Shown one piece after another: positions 43,697 through 53,669 of a stretch of 64,000 nucleotides of DNA (the first letter of the stretch is position 1; each line of letters starts with the position of its first letter). The stretch is from Sphingomonas folli (GTDB taxonomy: Bacteria > Pseudomonadota > Alphaproteobacteria > Sphingomonadales > Sphingomonadaceae): contig NZ_JAHXZL010000003.1 of the NCBI RefSeq assembly GCF_019429525.1, forward strand, positions 62,001-126,000, written 5' to 3'. The notes under the pieces were generated by a model. The model had not been told where the DNA came from. It searched no databases and saw nothing but the letters and a program-made list of their open reading frames with translations. The translations under genes were made by a program, and so were the position numbers.

Positions 43697-45238
43697 TCAG
43701 TGCAGCGGGGCCTCGTCCGCGTCGACGATGCCGCGGCCGACATGGCTGTGGTGGCGGCTATAGGCGAAATAGATCACCAGCCCGACCGCACCCCAGATCG
43801 GCAGCACCAGCATCGCGGCCGAGGGCAGGTTGAAGAACAGGAACACGCAGCCCACGATCGTCAGCGGCCCGACCAGCCACAGCGCGGGGGTGCGGAAGTC
43901 GCGCTTATGGTCGCGCGCGGTGCGGCGCAGGATCATCACCGCGATCGCCACCATCATGAAGGCGTAGAGCGTCCCGGCGTTGGCGATGTCGGCGAGCTGC
44001 CCGACCGGCAGGAACGCCGCCGCGAACGCCACGCCGATCCCGGTCATCGCGGTGACGACATAGGGCGTCTTCCACTTGGGGTGGACCGCCGAGAGCTTGT
44101 CCGGCAGCAGACCATCGCGGCTCATCACGAAGAAGATGCGCGTCTGGCCGAACATCAGGATCAGGATCACCGAGGGCAGCGCCAGGAAGGCCGCGATGCC
44201 GAGCATGTTGCCCACCTTGGACCAGCCGATCGCGCGCAGCACGTGCGCCAGCGCCTCGTTCGAGCACACCAGCATGTCGGCGTAGCGCGGCAGCGCGCAC
44301 TGACGCGCCAGCTCCTCCGAGCCGGTCGGGAACGGGATGCCGTTCGGCCCCATGATCGGCTGGCCGCCGATCGTGCCGATCGCGCCCGCAGCGACCAAAA
44401 TGTAGAAGATCGTGCAGAACAGCAGCGAGCCGATCAGCCCGATCGGCACGTTGCGCTGCGGGTTCTTGGTCTCCTCGGCGGCGGTCGACACCGCGTCGAA
44501 GCCGACATAGGCGAAGAAGATCGTCGCCGCCGCGCCGACCGCGCCGACGCCGGTGCCGAAGCCGCCGAACACGCCCGCCGGCAGGAACGGGTTGAAGTGC
44601 CCGGCGGTGAACGAGTCGCTCGGCAGCGTCAGCGCGACGAAGGCGGTGAGCGCGATCACCTTGATCGCCACCAGCACCGCGTTGACGCGCGCGCTCTCGG
44701 TGGTGCCGATCATCAGCAGCCAGGTGATCAGCCCCGCGATCAGCACCGCGGGCAGGTTGATGAAGCCGCCGGGCGCGCCGCCCAGCGCCAGCGGGGCGGC
44801 GGACAGCCAGGCGGGCAGGTGGATGCCGAGAAACTGGTTGAGGATCGTCCCGCTGAAATAGCCCGACCAGCCGACCGCCACCGCGCTGGCGGCGACGGCA
44901 TATTCGAGGATCAGCGCCCAGCCGACCGTCCAGGCGAGCAGCTCGCCCATGGTGGAATAAGTGTAGGTATAGGCCGATCCCGCCACCGGGATCATCGCCG
45001 CGATCTCGGCGTAGCACAGCGCCGCGACGATGCAGATCGCGCCCGCGATGGCGAAGGCCAGCATCAGCCCGGGACCGGCCTTCTGCGCGCCCGCCGCGGT
45101 GAGGACGAAGATGCCGGTGCCGATCACGCAGCCGATGCCGAACAGCGTCAGCTGGAACCAGCCGAGCGTGCGGTGGAGCGACTTGCGCTCAGCGGTGGCG
45201 AGGATGGCGTCGAGAGGTTTGACGCGCCCGAATATCAT
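43697..45238 (-). CDS. Amino-acid permease, APC superfamily (CAT-like)
   Basis: A 513-residue permease of about 12-14 helices. The first transmembrane motif GWFQLTLFGIGCVIGTGIFVL holds the GxGIG-like APC binding loop. FAYVGFDAVSTAAEETKNPQRNVPIG is the conserved loop of the cationic amino-acid transporter/YfnA group. The start ATG 45238 (MIFGRVKPLD) is chosen over earlier codons, since the upstream frame is low-complexity. The substrate is unknown. The 368-base region upstream carries a palindromic repeat. Confidence 0.9.
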   Translation of the reverse strand: MIFGRVKPLDAILATAERKSLHRTLGWFQLTLFGIGCVIGTGIFVLTAAGAQKAGPGLMLAFAIAGAICIVAALCYAEIAAMIPVAGSAYTYTYSTMGELLAWTVGWALILEYAVAASAVAVGWSGYFSGTILNQFLGIHLPAWLSAAPLALGGAPGGFINLPAVLIAGLITWLLMIGTTESARVNAVLVAIKVIALTAFVALTLPSDSFTAGHFNPFLPAGVFGGFGTGVGAVGAAATIFFAYVGFDAVSTAAEETKNPQRNVPIGLIGSLLFCTIFYILVAAGAIGTIGGQPIMGPNGIPFPTGSEELARQCALPRYADMLVCSNEALAHVLRAIGWSKVGNMLGIAAFLALPSVILILMFGQTRIFFVMSRDGLLPDKLSAVHPKWKTPYVVTAMTGIGVAFAAAFLPVGQLADIANAGTLYAFMMVAIAVMILRRTARDHKRDFRTPALWLVGPLTIVGCVFLFFNLPSAAMLVLPIWGAVGLVIYFAYSRHHSHVGRGIVDADEAPLH

Positions 45239-45606
45239 TAGGTTCGAAGCCCCCGAGGGAAATGTGCTGGGCGGGAGCGTAGCGGGTGTGGGGCGACGCG
45301 CAATAGTGTTGCGCGGAGATGACAGGTACGGCGGAGGGACCGTGAGGGAAACCGATGATGCCGACCCAGGCCGCCCGTCCGTCATGCCCCTACACACATC
45401 CGTCATCCCGGACTTGGTCCGGGATCCACCGTGCCGCACATCCACCGCGGAGTGCTCTTGCCGGAGAGTGGATCCGGACCAAGTCCGGGATCACGGCGGG
45501 GTAGAGCGGCGCTCGCCTCACCGGGCACCACGCGAGTAGGAGAGGCGACGCTCGGCGCGCCGGTCGAATGACGGACCGCGGTAGTGCGACGGCTAGTCCC
45601 CTGCCC
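45239..45606. other. Intergenic region of 368 bases between permease and HIT gene
   Basis: No credible gene. It contains the 97-base palindromic repeat described at 45400-45496. The promoter of the permease should lie just upstream of 45238. The rest is GC-rich with no clear signal. Confidence 0.55.
45400..45496. repeat. CGGACTTGGTCCG-type palindromic repeat, copy 1
   Basis: The left arm CCGTCATCCCGGACTTGGTC then CGGGATCCAC (45400-45429) is inversely repeated by GTGGATCCGGACCAAGTCCG then GGATCACGG (45468-45496). Each arm is itself a hairpin. The same element recurs at 49044-49142 with a 30-base near-identical stretch. Confidence 0.7.
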
Positions 45607-45993
45607 TCACCCGTCGCGATGCGCCAGCATGGGTCCGAGCGCGCGGCCGGCGAGGATATGGACGTGCAGGTGCGGCACCTCGGCGTGGCTGTCGAGCCCG
45701 GTGTTGGCGATCAGGCGATAGCCGCGCTCGACCAGCCCCGCCTCGCGCGCCGCCTGGCCGATCGCGCGGGTCAGGCTGACGATCTCCTCCGCGCTCGCGC
45801 TCGCCGAGAAATCGTCCCAGCTGACGTATCGGCCCTTCGGCACCGCGAGCAGGTGGACCGGCGCCCAGGGCGCGATGTCGTGGAAGACGATGCTGTGCGC
45901 GTCCTCATAGACCCGCCGCGACGGGATCTCGCCGCGCACCAGCTTGGCGAAGATATTGGCGTCGTCGTAGGGCTGGGTGGCGTCGACGGTCAT
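45607..45993 (-). CDS. HIT family protein
   Basis: A 128-residue histidine-triad protein; the catalytic HxHxHxx motif is VPHLHVHILAG, preceded by LVRGEIPSRRVYEDAHSIVF and FHDIAPWAPVHLLAVPKG. These enzymes hydrolyse nucleoside phosphoramidates (Hint-type). It lies 10 bases after hisE and is likely co-transcribed with the his genes, as in related genomes. ATG 45993 is used; a longer N-terminal start has no support. Confidence 0.9.
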   Translation of the reverse strand: MTVDATQPYDDANIFAKLVRGEIPSRRVYEDAHSIVFHDIAPWAPVHLLAVPKGRYVSWDDFSASASAEEIVSLTRAIGQAAREAGLVERGYRLIANTGLDSHAEVPHLHVHILAGRALGPMLAHRDG

Positions 45994-46003
45994 CGGGCGA
46001 TCC

Positions 46004-46354
46004 TCACTCGGGCGGGAAGGAGAGCGGCAGCGGACCGCCGCGCGCGGCTTTCTCGTCGTGCCCCGACACACCCTCGCGCCGCGCGAGCTCGGCGCGGACC
46101 TCGTCGAGCGTCAGCCCGGCGTCGGCGAGCAGCACCATCAGGTGGTAGAGCAGGTCGGCCGCCTCGGGCACGATCGCGCGCTCGTCGCCCTGCAGCGCCG
46201 CGATCACGGTCTCCACCGCCTCCTCGCCGAGCTTCTGCGCGATGCGCGGCCGCCCCTTCGAGAACAGCGCGGCGGTGTAGGAGGAGGCCGGGTCGGCGCC
46301 GCGGCGCGAGGCGACCGTCGCGAAGAGCCGGTCGAGCGGGTCGGGCTGGTCCAT
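46004..46354 (-). CDS. hisE: Phosphoribosyl-ATP pyrophosphatase
   Basis: A 116-residue enzyme of the second step of histidine synthesis (phosphoribosyl-ATP to phosphoribosyl-AMP). The MazG-like fold has GEEAVETVIAALQGD and ADLLYHLMVLLADAGL, with the acidic metal-binding residues visible. ATG 46354 is chosen over an earlier in-frame start. It is the downstream part of the his operon; hisI is not in the window. Confidence 0.93.
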   Translation of the reverse strand: MDQPDPLDRLFATVASRRGADPASSYTAALFSKGRPRIAQKLGEEAVETVIAALQGDERAIVPEAADLLYHLMVLLADAGLTLDEVRAELARREGVSGHDEKAARGGPLPLSFPPE

Positions 46355-46427
46355 GACGCGCGGGGTGCCGTGCGGCGGGGCGCGGGTCAAGGCGGCGCGG
46401 CACGGCAGGTCGCCCCGCCCGCTCCCC

Positions 46428-46997
46428 TCAGCGCCCCATCGCGCTCAGCCCGGAGTCGAGTTGGGCGCGCAGGTTGGCGGTGACGTCGGGGGAGACGTCG
46501 GGTCGCGGCGACGCCGCCTTACCCCGACGTAGCCGCGCGCGGTCGCGCTCCGGCGGCTCCACCACGCGCACGCGCACCGCGACATGGCCGCGCGCGCGCA
46601 CGCCGAGCAGCTCGGCCGCGCCGCGCGACAGGTCGATCAGCCGGTCGCGCGCGAAGGGGCCGCGGTCGTTGACCCGCAGCAGGATCACGCGCCCCGTGTC
46701 GAGCGCGGTCACCTCGACGTAGCTCGGCAGCGGCAGCGTCGGGTGCGCCGCGGTGACCCATTTGGCGCGGAAGCGCTCGCCGAGCGCGGTGCGATCACCC
46801 GACTCGCTGCCGTACCAGCTGGCATAGCCGAGCATGTCATAGGAGGGATCGGCCGCGGGCGTGTAGGTGACACCACGCACCACATAGGGACGGCCGAGCC
46901 GCACCGGCGAGTCGCTCACCGGGCGATAATGGCCGCCGCAGCCGGCGAGCAGCGCCGCCAGCAGCGCTACCCCTGCCCGCCCCGCGGCGCGGCTCAA
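46428..46997 (-). CDS. rlpA: RlpA-like septal ring lytic transglycosylase lipoprotein
   Basis: A 189-residue lipoprotein with signal AALLAGC and a double-psi beta-barrel: [47 protein letters not shown] with the conserved Asp, and [14 protein letters not shown]. No SPOR domain is seen. It cleaves denuded peptidoglycan strands in other bacteria. The start is a TTG overlapping the hisF stop by TTGA (46994-46997), so it is part of the his operon, an unusual place for this gene. Confidence 0.88.
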   Translation of the reverse strand: MSRAAGRAGVALLAALLAGCGGHYRPVSDSPVRLGRPYVVRGVTYTPAADPSYDMLGYASWYGSESGDRTALGERFRAKWVTAAHPTLPLPSYVEVTALDTGRVILLRVNDRGPFARDRLIDLSRGAAELLGVRARGHVAVRVRVVEPPERDRARLRRGKAASPRPDVSPDVTANLRAQLDSGLSAMGR

Positions 46998-47755
46998 GGC
47001 GCGCGCACCGGCACGCCCGCGGCGGCGAGCGCGGCGTGCGCCTCGGCCACCGTGGCCTGGCCGAAATGGAAGATCGAGGCCGCCAGCACCGCCGAGGCAT
47101 GACCCTCGGTCACACCGGCGACGAGGTCGTCGAGCGTGCCCACCCCGCCGGAGGCCACCACCGGCACCGCGGCGCGATCGGCGATGGCGCGCACCAGCGC
47201 GAGGTCATAGCCGCCGCGCGTGCCGTCGCGGTCCATCGAGGTCACGAGCAGCTCGCCCGCGCCCAGCTCGGCGAGGCGCAGCGCGTGCGCCACCGCGTCG
47301 ATGCCGGTGGCGCGCCGCCCGCCGTGGGTGAACACCTCCCAGCCGTCGCCGACGCGGCGCGCGTCGACGCTGGCGACGCAGCACTGGCTGCCGAAGCGCT
47401 CGGCGATGTCGCTGACCAGCTCGGGGCGCGCCACCGCGGCGGAGTTGACCGCGACCTTGTCCGCGCCGGCGAGCAGCAGCGCGCGCGCGTCCTCGGCGCT
47501 GCGCACCCCGCCGCCGACGGTGAGCGGCATGAAGCAGACCGCGGCGGTGCGGCGCACCACGTCGAGGATCGTGCCGCGCGCCTCGTGGCTGGCGGTGATG
47601 TCGAGGAAACAGAGCTCGTCCGCGCCGGCGGCGTCATAGGCGCGCGCCTGCTCGACCGGGTCGCCGGCGTCGATCAGGTCGACGAAGTTGACGCCCTTGA
47701 CGACGCGGCCCTCGGCGACGTCGAGGCACGGGATCACGCGGGCACGGACGGTCAT
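46994..47755 (-). CDS. hisF: Imidazole glycerol phosphate synthase cyclase subunit
   Basis: A 253-residue TIM barrel: [20 protein letters not shown] at the start, [18 protein letters not shown] and [13 protein letters not shown] with the catalytic Asp; the two-fold phosphate loops are intact. With HisH it converts PRFAR to imidazole glycerol phosphate and AICAR. It overlaps rlpA by 4 bases and is preceded by a 472-base gap to hisA. Confidence 0.95.
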   Translation of the reverse strand: MTVRARVIPCLDVAEGRVVKGVNFVDLIDAGDPVEQARAYDAAGADELCFLDITASHEARGTILDVVRRTAAVCFMPLTVGGGVRSAEDARALLLAGADKVAVNSAAVARPELVSDIAERFGSQCCVASVDARRVGDGWEVFTHGGRRATGIDAVAHALRLAELGAGELLVTSMDRDGTRGGYDLALVRAIADRAAVPVVASGGVGTLDDLVAGVTEGHASAVLAASIFHFGQATVAEAHAALAAAGVPVRAP

Positions 47756-48227
47756 GGGTGGCGCTCATGCCCGCGCGCGCGGCCCGGAGCAAGCGCGGGC
47801 GCCGGAGTCGGTCAGGGACGGGGTTCGCGCACGGCGCACGCGGCTGCATCATGCGCCCCTCTCGGCCGAGGGGATCGGGGATGCGATGCCGCTTCTGTGC
47901 GCTGCTGGTGATGTTGGCCAATCCGCGAGGCGCTTTCCCGGCCGAGTGGCCCCACGAGCGCCGGACGATCACGTGCTGGTCGTGGTTCCGCCAGCGCGCG
48001 TGGGAGAGCGGGCTGGAGCGGGAGGAGCGTTTCTGGCTGCACGGCCCGCACGCGCGACGGTGCGCCACGAGCGGGACGGTCTCGCGACGCGCTGCTCGCG
48101 CGCCGGGGCACGGCAGCGTCGCTGAGATCCCGACGCAGCGAGGCTGAGCCGCGCTCCGGCGAACGCCGCGACCCAGGGCCGCGACCGTTCCGCTCGGCGC
48201 GCTGGTCTTGCCGCGGCCGCTCCCCCG
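47756..48227. other. 472-base gap in the his operon
   Basis: No convincing gene in either strand: longer frames are Arg-rich with mixed third-position use and no known domain. It sits inside a likely operon, between hisA and hisF, and may be a decayed gene or an internal promoter. It also holds a GGCGAACGCCGCG motif near 48158 that recurs near 19572. Confidence 0.5.
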
Positions 48228-48962
48228 CTACGCCGCCGCCGCGACGCTCAGCGCCGCCGCCAGGTCGAGCCGCCCGTCGTACAGCGCGCGCCCGGTGATC
48301 ACGCCCTCCACCCCGTCGCGCGCGTGCAGCGCCAGCACGTGGATGTCGGCGATCCCCGCCACGCCGCCGCTCGCGATCACGGGGATGTCGACCGCGCGCG
48401 CGAGATCCACCGTCGCCTCGATGTTGGCGCCCTTGAGCAGCCCGTCGCGGCCGACGTCGGTGAACAGCAGCGCCGCCACGCCCGCGTCCTCGAAGCGCCG
48501 CGCGAGCTCGACCACGCTGGTGGTGGAGACGTCCGCCCATCCCTTGGTCGCGACCAGGCCGTCGCGCGCGTCCACCGCCACGACGACGCCGCCGGGGAAG
48601 TCGCGCGCGGCGGCGCGCACGAAGTCCGGATCCTCCAGCGCGGCGGTGCCGATCACGACGCGCGACACGCCGAGATCGAACCAGCGCTCGACGCTCTCCC
48701 GCGTGCGGATGCCGCCGCCGAGCTGGACGTGGCCGGGGAAGCGCTCCACGATCGCGCGCACCGCCTCGCCGTTGACGCTCGCGCCGGCGAAGGCGCCGTC
48801 GAGGTCGACGACGTGGAGGTGCCCCGCGCCCGCCTCGGCGAACAGCATCGCCTGCGCGGCGGGGTCGTCGCCGTAGACGGTGGCGCGCGCCATGTCGCCC
48901 TCCGCGAGGCGGACCACCTGGCCCTGTTTCAGGTCGATCGCGGGGAAGACGATGAGGGTCAT
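48228..48962 (-). CDS. hisA: Phosphoribosylformimino-5-aminoimidazole carboxamide ribotide isomerase
   Basis: A 244-residue TIM-barrel isomerase. [15 protein letters not shown] at the start with the catalytic Asp, [32 protein letters not shown] and [13 protein letters not shown] are typical. It opens the ribose ring of ProFAR in histidine synthesis. It is separated from hisH by a repeat-containing 235-base gap. Confidence 0.95.
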   Translation of the reverse strand: MTLIVFPAIDLKQGQVVRLAEGDMARATVYGDDPAAQAMLFAEAGAGHLHVVDLDGAFAGASVNGEAVRAIVERFPGHVQLGGGIRTRESVERWFDLGVSRVVIGTAALEDPDFVRAAARDFPGGVVVAVDARDGLVATKGWADVSTTSVVELARRFEDAGVAALLFTDVGRDGLLKGANIEATVDLARAVDIPVIASGGVAGIADIHVLALHARDGVEGVITGRALYDGRLDLAAALSVAAAA

Positions 48963-49043
48963 GCGGGGGTACTCGGCGAGGGAATGTGACGGGCAGGTAG
49001 CGCGAGGGGCGTGCGCGGGATCGGAGACGCCGCCCCATCATCG

Positions 49044-49142
49044 CCGTCCTCCCGGACTTGGTCCGGGATCCATCGTGCCGCAGACCGAGCGGCCGGCGAG
49101 TGCGCGGAGGGGTGGATCCCGGACCAAGTCCGGGAGGACGAA
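49044..49142. repeat. CGGACTTGGTCCG-type palindromic repeat, copy 2
   Basis: The left arm GTCCTCCCGGACTTGGTCCG then GGATCCATC (from about 49046) and the right arm GGTGGATCCCGGACCAAGTC then CGGGAGGAC (to about 49139) form a long hairpin. It belongs to the same family as 45400-45496: both share CGGACTTGGTCCGGGATCCA then YCGTGCCGCA. It lies between hisH and hisA, inside the operon. Confidence 0.75.
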
Positions 49143-49197
49143 AGGGAGAGGCGAGCGCGGCCCGACCAGCAGTGGGGTTCCCGCGCTGCCTCCCCCC

Positions 49198-49803
49198 TCA
49201 CGGCCGCCACGCCAGGAAGCGTTCGAGCAGCGCCAGGCCGTAGCGCTGGCTCTTCTCGGGGTGGAACTGCACGCCCATCACATTGTCGCGCGCCACCGCG
49301 GCGGTGACCGGGCCGGCGTGGTCGGTCGTCGCCACCACGCACGCGCCGGCGAAGGCGTAACTGTGGAGGAAATAGGCCTCGCCCGGCACGATCAGCGCGT
49401 GCTCCACCCGCGGCACCACGTCGTTCCAGCCCATGTGCGGCACCTTGGCGTCGGATCCGGCGACGTCGATGCGGCGCACCGCACCGTCGATCCAGCCGAG
49501 CCCGGCGTGGTGCCCGAGCTCTTCCCCGGCGGTCGCGAGCAGCTGCATGCCGACGCAGATGCCGAGGAAGGGCGCGCCCTGCTCCAGCACGCGGCGCTCG
49601 AGCGCGGGCACCAGCCCCTCGACCGCGCGCAGCGCCGCGGCGCAGGCGCCGAAGGCGCCGACGCCGGGCAGCACGACCCGGTCGGCGCGCGCCACCGCGT
49701 CGGGGTCGGCGGTGACGACGAGGTCGTCGCACCCCGCGGCGCGCAGCGCGTTGGCGACCGAGTGCAGGTTGCCCGCCTGATAGTCGATCAGCGCCAGCGT
49801 CAT
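49198..49803 (-). CDS. hisH: Imidazole glycerol phosphate synthase glutaminase subunit
   Basis: A 201-residue class I glutamine amidotransferase. The N-terminal LIDYQAGNLHSVANAL, oxyanion loop VLPGVGAFG, catalytic Cys in FLGICVGMQLL, and His-Glu in GVQFHPEKS are visible. It supplies ammonia to HisF. Start ATG 49803 overlaps the YciI stop (ATGA). Confidence 0.95.
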   Translation of the reverse strand: MTLALIDYQAGNLHSVANALRAAGCDDLVVTADPDAVARADRVVLPGVGAFGACAAALRAVEGLVPALERRVLEQGAPFLGICVGMQLLATAGEELGHHAGLGWIDGAVRRIDVAGSDAKVPHMGWNDVVPRVEHALIVPGEAYFLHSYAFAGACVVATTDHAGPVTAAVARDNVMGVQFHPEKSQRYGLALLERFLAWRP

Positions 49804-50111
49804 GCCAGCCACGCGCGCACCGCGTCGGCGGCGAAGCTGGCGTGGAACGGCACCACCTCGGCGGTCGCGGCGCCGGCGGTGACGAACGGGTCGGTCGCGG
49901 CGATCGCCTCGGCCGCGGCGCGGTCGCCGCGCACCACGACCACCCCGCCGGTGCGCGGCGCGCGCCGCCCGGCAACGAGGAACGCACCCTGCGCGAACCC
50001 AGCGTCGAGCCAGGCGACATGCGCCGCCATCAGCGAGTCGATCTCCTCGAGCGGGCGCACGTAGCTGAGCAGGATCAGGCTCAGATCGCCGGCCGCGCGG
50101 TGCCGACTCAC
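49800..50111 (-). CDS. YCII-related (YciI family) protein
   Basis: A 103-residue protein starting at GTG 50111, which overlaps the hisB stop (GTGA). It contains [37 protein letters not shown] and [20 protein letters not shown], the YCII fold with conserved Asp/His. Members resemble muconolactone isomerase-like enzymes. A histidine role is not known, but the gene often sits between hisB and hisH in sphingomonads. Confidence 0.82.
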   Translation of the reverse strand: MSRHRAAGDLSLILLSYVRPLEEIDSLMAAHVAWLDAGFAQGAFLVAGRRAPRTGGVVVVRGDRAAAEAIAATDPFVTAGAATAEVVPFHASFAADAVRAWLA

Positions 50112-50695
50112 AGCGTGCCCTTGGTCGAGGGGATCACGCCGACCTTGCGCGGGTCGATCTCGATCGCCTCGCGCAGCGCGCGCGCCAGGCCCTTGAAGGC
50201 GCTCTCGGCGATGTGATGGTTGTTGTCGCCGTACAAAGTCTCGACGTGGAGCGTGATCCCGGCGGTCTGCGCGAAGCTGTGGAACCAGTGCTGGAACAGC
50301 TCGGTGTCCATCTCGCCCAGCCGGGTCTGCGTGAAGGCGGTCTTCCACACCAGCCACGGCCGCCCCGAGATGTCGAGCGCGACTCGGGTGAGCGTCTCGT
50401 CCATCGGCGACAGCGCGTCGGCGTAGCGGCGGATACCGCGCTTCTCTCCGAGCGCCTGCGCCACCGCACTGCCGAGCGCCAGCGCGCTGTCCTCCACCGT
50501 ATGGTGCTGGTCGATGTGGAGGTCGCCGTCGCAGTGGAGGGTGACGTCGATCAGCGAGTGTCGCGCGAGCTGCTCCAGCATATGATCGAAGAACCCGACC
50601 CCGGTATGGATGTCATATCGGCCGGTGCCGTCGAGGTTGACCGAGACGCTGATACGGGTCTCGCTGGTGTCGCGGCGGAGCGTGGCGGTGCGCAT
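50108..50695 (-). CDS. hisB: Imidazoleglycerol-phosphate dehydratase
   Basis: A 195-residue enzyme without the phosphatase domain of enteric HisB. Metal-binding repeats [20 protein letters not shown] and [14 protein letters not shown] and the second set [18 protein letters not shown] are complete. It dehydrates imidazoleglycerol phosphate. ATG 50695 is selected because the family begins with short [12 protein letters not shown]. It is the first gene of this minus-strand his operon and is divergent from sspB. Confidence 0.95.
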   Translation of the reverse strand: MRTATLRRDTSETRISVSVNLDGTGRYDIHTGVGFFDHMLEQLARHSLIDVTLHCDGDLHIDQHHTVEDSALALGSAVAQALGEKRGIRRYADALSPMDETLTRVALDISGRPWLVWKTAFTQTRLGEMDTELFQHWFHSFAQTAGITLHVETLYGDNNHHIAESAFKGLARALREAIEIDPRKVGVIPSTKGTL

Positions 50696-50768
50696 GGCGT
50701 CGGTCCATAACGCGCTGGCCGGTCCAAGCAACCTTGACCGCTCGGCGCACCGCGCTACCCATAAGCGC

Positions 50769-51254
50769 ATGAATGACATGCTGCCCGACAGCCAGATCCC
50801 CTATGACGAGATCGTGCAGGAAGCGCTGCGCGCGGTCGTGGGCCGCGTGCTGGGCGTGGTCGCCGAGACCGGCGGCCTGCCGGGCCAGCACCATTTCTAC
50901 ATCACCTTCAAGACCCAGGCGCCCGGCGTCGACATCCCGTCGCGGCTGGTCGAGCGCTTCCCCGACGAGATGACGATCGTGCTCCAGAACCGTTTCTGGG
51001 ACCTGACCGTCGACGAGGAGCGCTTCTCGGTCGGGCTCAGCTTCAACCAGGTGCCGTCCAAGCTGGTGATCCCTTACTCGGCGATCACGGGCTTCCACGA
51101 CCCCGCGGTCAACTTCGAGCTGCGCTTCCAGGCGCAGGAGGGGCCGGGCGACGGCCCGGGCGGGCACGACCCTGCCGAGAACGACGGCCCGCCCGCGAGC
51201 GGCGCGGGTGACGGCTCGAACGTCGTCGCGGTGGACTTCAAGCGCAAGAAGTGA
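50769..51254 (+). CDS. sspB: ClpXP adaptor protein SspB (alphaproteobacterial type)
   Basis: A 161-residue protein. The ssrA-tag binding domain has [33 protein letters not shown] and [21 protein letters not shown] flexible acidic/glycine-rich linker follows, and the C-terminal ClpX-binding tail is [10 protein letters not shown]. It tethers tagged substrates to ClpXP. It is divergent from hisB and overlaps the GNAT gene by GTGA. Confidence 0.92.
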   Translation: MNDMLPDSQIPYDEIVQEALRAVVGRVLGVVAETGGLPGQHHFYITFKTQAPGVDIPSRLVERFPDEMTIVLQNRFWDLTVDEERFSVGLSFNQVPSKLVIPYSAITGFHDPAVNFELRFQAQEGPGDGPGGHDPAENDGPPASGAGDGSNVVAVDFKRKK

Positions 51255-51664
51255 TCGAGCGAGTCGCCGCACCCGACGAGGCGGTGCGCGCCGCGATCCT
51301 GGCGCCGCTGGTCGCGCACAACGACTCGGCGGTGGGGCGCACCGCGCGCGAGGAGATCGCGCTGGTGATCCGCGACGAGGCCGGCGCGATCGTCGGCGGG
51401 CTGTGGGGCGTGGCGAGCTACCGCTGGCTGTTCGTGCAATATCTCGCGCTGCCGCCGGAGCGGCGCGGCCGCGGCGAGGGCCGCGCGCTGATGCGGGCGG
51501 CGGAGGCCGAGGCGGCGCGGCTCGGCTGCGTCGGCGTGTGGCTCGATACGTTCAGCTTCCAGGCGAGGGGCTTCTACGAGAAGCTGGGCTACGCGCTATT
51601 CGGCGCGATCGACGACTATCCGCCCGGCGAGTCGCGCTACTTCCTGGCGAAGCGGATCGGCTGA
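51251..51664 (+). CDS. GNAT family N-acetyltransferase
   Basis: A 137-residue acetyltransferase. The acetyl-CoA P-loop is PPERRGRGEGRALMRAAEAE (Q/RxxGxG/A-like), followed by WLDTFSFQARGFYEKLGYALF. It starts at GTG 51251 overlapping the sspB stop. The substrate is unknown. Confidence 0.85.
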   Translation: MIERVAAPDEAVRAAILAPLVAHNDSAVGRTAREEIALVIRDEAGAIVGGLWGVASYRWLFVQYLALPPERRGRGEGRALMRAAEAEAARLGCVGVWLDTFSFQARGFYEKLGYALFGAIDDYPPGESRYFLAKRIG

Positions 51665-51801
51665 GGGGCGAGCGCGATGATCCTGGAGGGTGCTGCGCCG
51701 GGTGTCGGGACGACAGCGGTGTCACCATCTCAGCCGCCATCCGATCCTGGGGGCGCGGGCGTAGCGGTACACCCTAGCTTCCACCGAGGAACGGCCTGCG
51801 C

Positions 51802-53052
51802 TCACCCGAACGCGGCCACCGCCTCCGCGATCACCGCGTAGACCCGGTCGAGGTCGTCCGCGCCGATGCAATAAGGCGGCATGACGTAGAGCGTGTCGCC
51901 GAGCGGGCGCAGCAGCACGTCGCGCTCGCGGAAGAAGGCCATCAGCCGCGGCGCGCGATCGGAGAGATAGCCCGCCCCCTCGCCCAGCTCGAGCGCCGCG
52001 ATCGTGCCGAGCGAGCGGGTCGCGCTCACCCCCGGCAGCGCGGCGAGCGCCGCCACGCGCTCGGCCTGCGCCGCCGCCAGCGCCGCGACGCGCTCGCGCA
52101 CCGGCTCGTCGCGCCAGATCGCGAGATTGGCGCAGGCGGCGGCGCAGGCGACCGGGTTGGCGGTGTAGCTCGACGAGTGGAAGAACATGCGCGCACGATC
52201 GGTGCTGCGATGCGCCTCGAACAGCGGCTCGCGCGCCATCGTCACCGCCAGTGGCACCGCCCCGCCGGTGAGCCCCTTGGAGAGGCAGAGGATGTCAGGG
52301 ACCACCCCGGCCTGCTCGCACGCCAGCAACGTGCCGGTGCGGCCCCAGCCCGTCATCACCTCGTCGGCGATGAAGAGCACGCCGTGCCGCGCGCAGATCG
52401 CGCGCATCTCGGCGAGCACCGCCGCCGGGTAGAACAGCATCCCCCCGGCGCCGAGCACCAGCGGCTCGACGATGAACGCCGCCGCCCCGCTCGCGCACGC
52501 CTGCTCGAGCGACTCGAGCGCCGTCCGCTCCGCGCCGGGTGCCGGGAAGGGGATGGTGCCGACGTCGAACAGCAGCGGCGCGTACGGCCGGTTGAACACG
52601 CCGCGCGCGCCGACCGACATCGCCCCGATCGTGTCGCCGTGGTAGCTGTGCGCCATCACCAGGATGCGGGTGCGCGGCGCGCCGCGCGCGTGCCAATAGC
52701 CCAGCGCCATCTTGAGCGCGACCTCGACGCTGGTCGACCCCGAGTCGGAGAAGAAGACCCGGGTCAGCTCCGCCGGCATGATCGCGGTGAGCCCGCGCGC
52801 CAGTTCCTCGGCGGGCTCGTGCGTCCAGCCGGCGAAGATGATCTGGTCGAGCCGCTCGGCCTGGTCGCGGATCGCGGCGACGATGCGGGGGTGGTTGTGG
52901 CCGTGCGTCGTCACCCACCAGGACGAGATCGCGTCGATCACTCGGCGCCCGTCGGCGGTGTGCAGCGCCGCGCCGTCGCCGCGTGTCACGAGGGGGATGG
53001 GCTCGCCGAGACCGTGCTGGGTGAAGGGATGCCAGATCGGCGAGTCGCTCAT
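51802..53052 (-). CDS. bioA: Adenosylmethionine-8-amino-7-oxononanoate aminotransferase
   Basis: A 416-residue class III PLP aminotransferase. [20 protein letters not shown] at the start, [40 protein letters not shown] (Asp to the PLP ring) and [14 protein letters not shown] (catalytic Lys) are all typical of BioA. It makes DAPA from KAPA with SAM as amino donor. It overlaps bioD by ATGA at 53049-53052. Confidence 0.95.
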   Translation of the reverse strand: MSDSPIWHPFTQHGLGEPIPLVTRGDGAALHTADGRRVIDAISSWWVTTHGHNHPRIVAAIRDQAERLDQIIFAGWTHEPAEELARGLTAIMPAELTRVFFSDSGSTSVEVALKMALGYWHARGAPRTRILVMAHSYHGDTIGAMSVGARGVFNRPYAPLLFDVGTIPFPAPGAERTALESLEQACASGAAAFIVEPLVLGAGGMLFYPAAVLAEMRAICARHGVLFIADEVMTGWGRTGTLLACEQAGVVPDILCLSKGLTGGAVPLAVTMAREPLFEAHRSTDRARMFFHSSSYTANPVACAAACANLAIWRDEPVRERVAALAAAQAERVAALAALPGVSATRSLGTIAALELGEGAGYLSDRAPRLMAFFRERDVLLRPLGDTLYVMPPYCIGADDLDRVYAVIAEAVAAFG

Positions 53053-53669
53053 CGGAACGCCGCCGTGTCGAAGGAGGCGGCGAAGGCCGCCGCCAGCGCG
53101 GCCGCGTCGAGCCGCGGCAGCAAGGGCAGCCGACCGAGCCGGCGCACGCCGCCGACCGCGGCGATCGTCGCCTCGCTGTCCTCCTGCGCGTCGCCGACGA
53201 AGGCGACGCCGAGCAGCGACACGCCGCGCGCGCGCAGCGCCTCGATCGAGAGCAGGCTGTGATTGATCGTGCCGAGCGCGGTGCGCGCGACCAGCACGGT
53301 GGGGCAGGCCCAGCGCGCGATCTGGTCGGCGAACAGCCAGTCGCGCGTCAGCGGCACCAGCGCGCCGCCGGCGCCCTCCACCACCAGGTAGCCGTCCATC
53401 CGAGGCAGCGCCAGCCGCGCCGGGTCGATCGCGACGCCGTCGAGCTCGGCGGCGCGGTGCGGCGAGCAGGGCGTGGTGAGCCGATAGGCCTCGGGCACGA
53501 TCCGCGCGCGCGGCACGCCGAGCGTCTCGACGCTCGCCGCATCGCTGCCGTCCTCCAGCCCCGCCTGCACCGGCTTCCAGTAGGACGCGCCGAGCGCGAC
53601 GGTCAGCGCCGCCGCGAACACGGTCTTGCCGACGCCGGTGTCGGTCCCGGTGACCGCGATCGCGCTCAT
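53049..53669 (-). CDS. bioD: Dethiobiotin synthetase
   Basis: A 206-residue ATP-dependent carboxylase. P-loop [46 protein letters not shown] and a C-terminal [15 protein letters not shown] fit BioD. It closes the ureido ring of dethiobiotin. Start ATG 53669 overlaps bioF (ATGA). Confidence 0.95.
   Translation of the reverse strand: MSAIAVTGTDTGVGKTVFAAALTVALGASYWKPVQAGLEDGSDAASVETLGVPRARIVPEAYRLTTPCSPHRAAELDGVAIDPARLALPRMDGYLVVEGAGGALVPLTRDWLFADQIARWACPTVLVARTALGTINHSLLSIEALRARGVSLLGVAFVGDAQEDSEATIAAVGGVRRLGRLPLLPRLDAAALAAAFAASFDTAAFR

Noticed and set aside
47758..48147. A 129-codon plus-strand frame in the his gap
   Set aside because: Third-position use is mixed and there is no domain or ribosome site, so it is not called as a gene.
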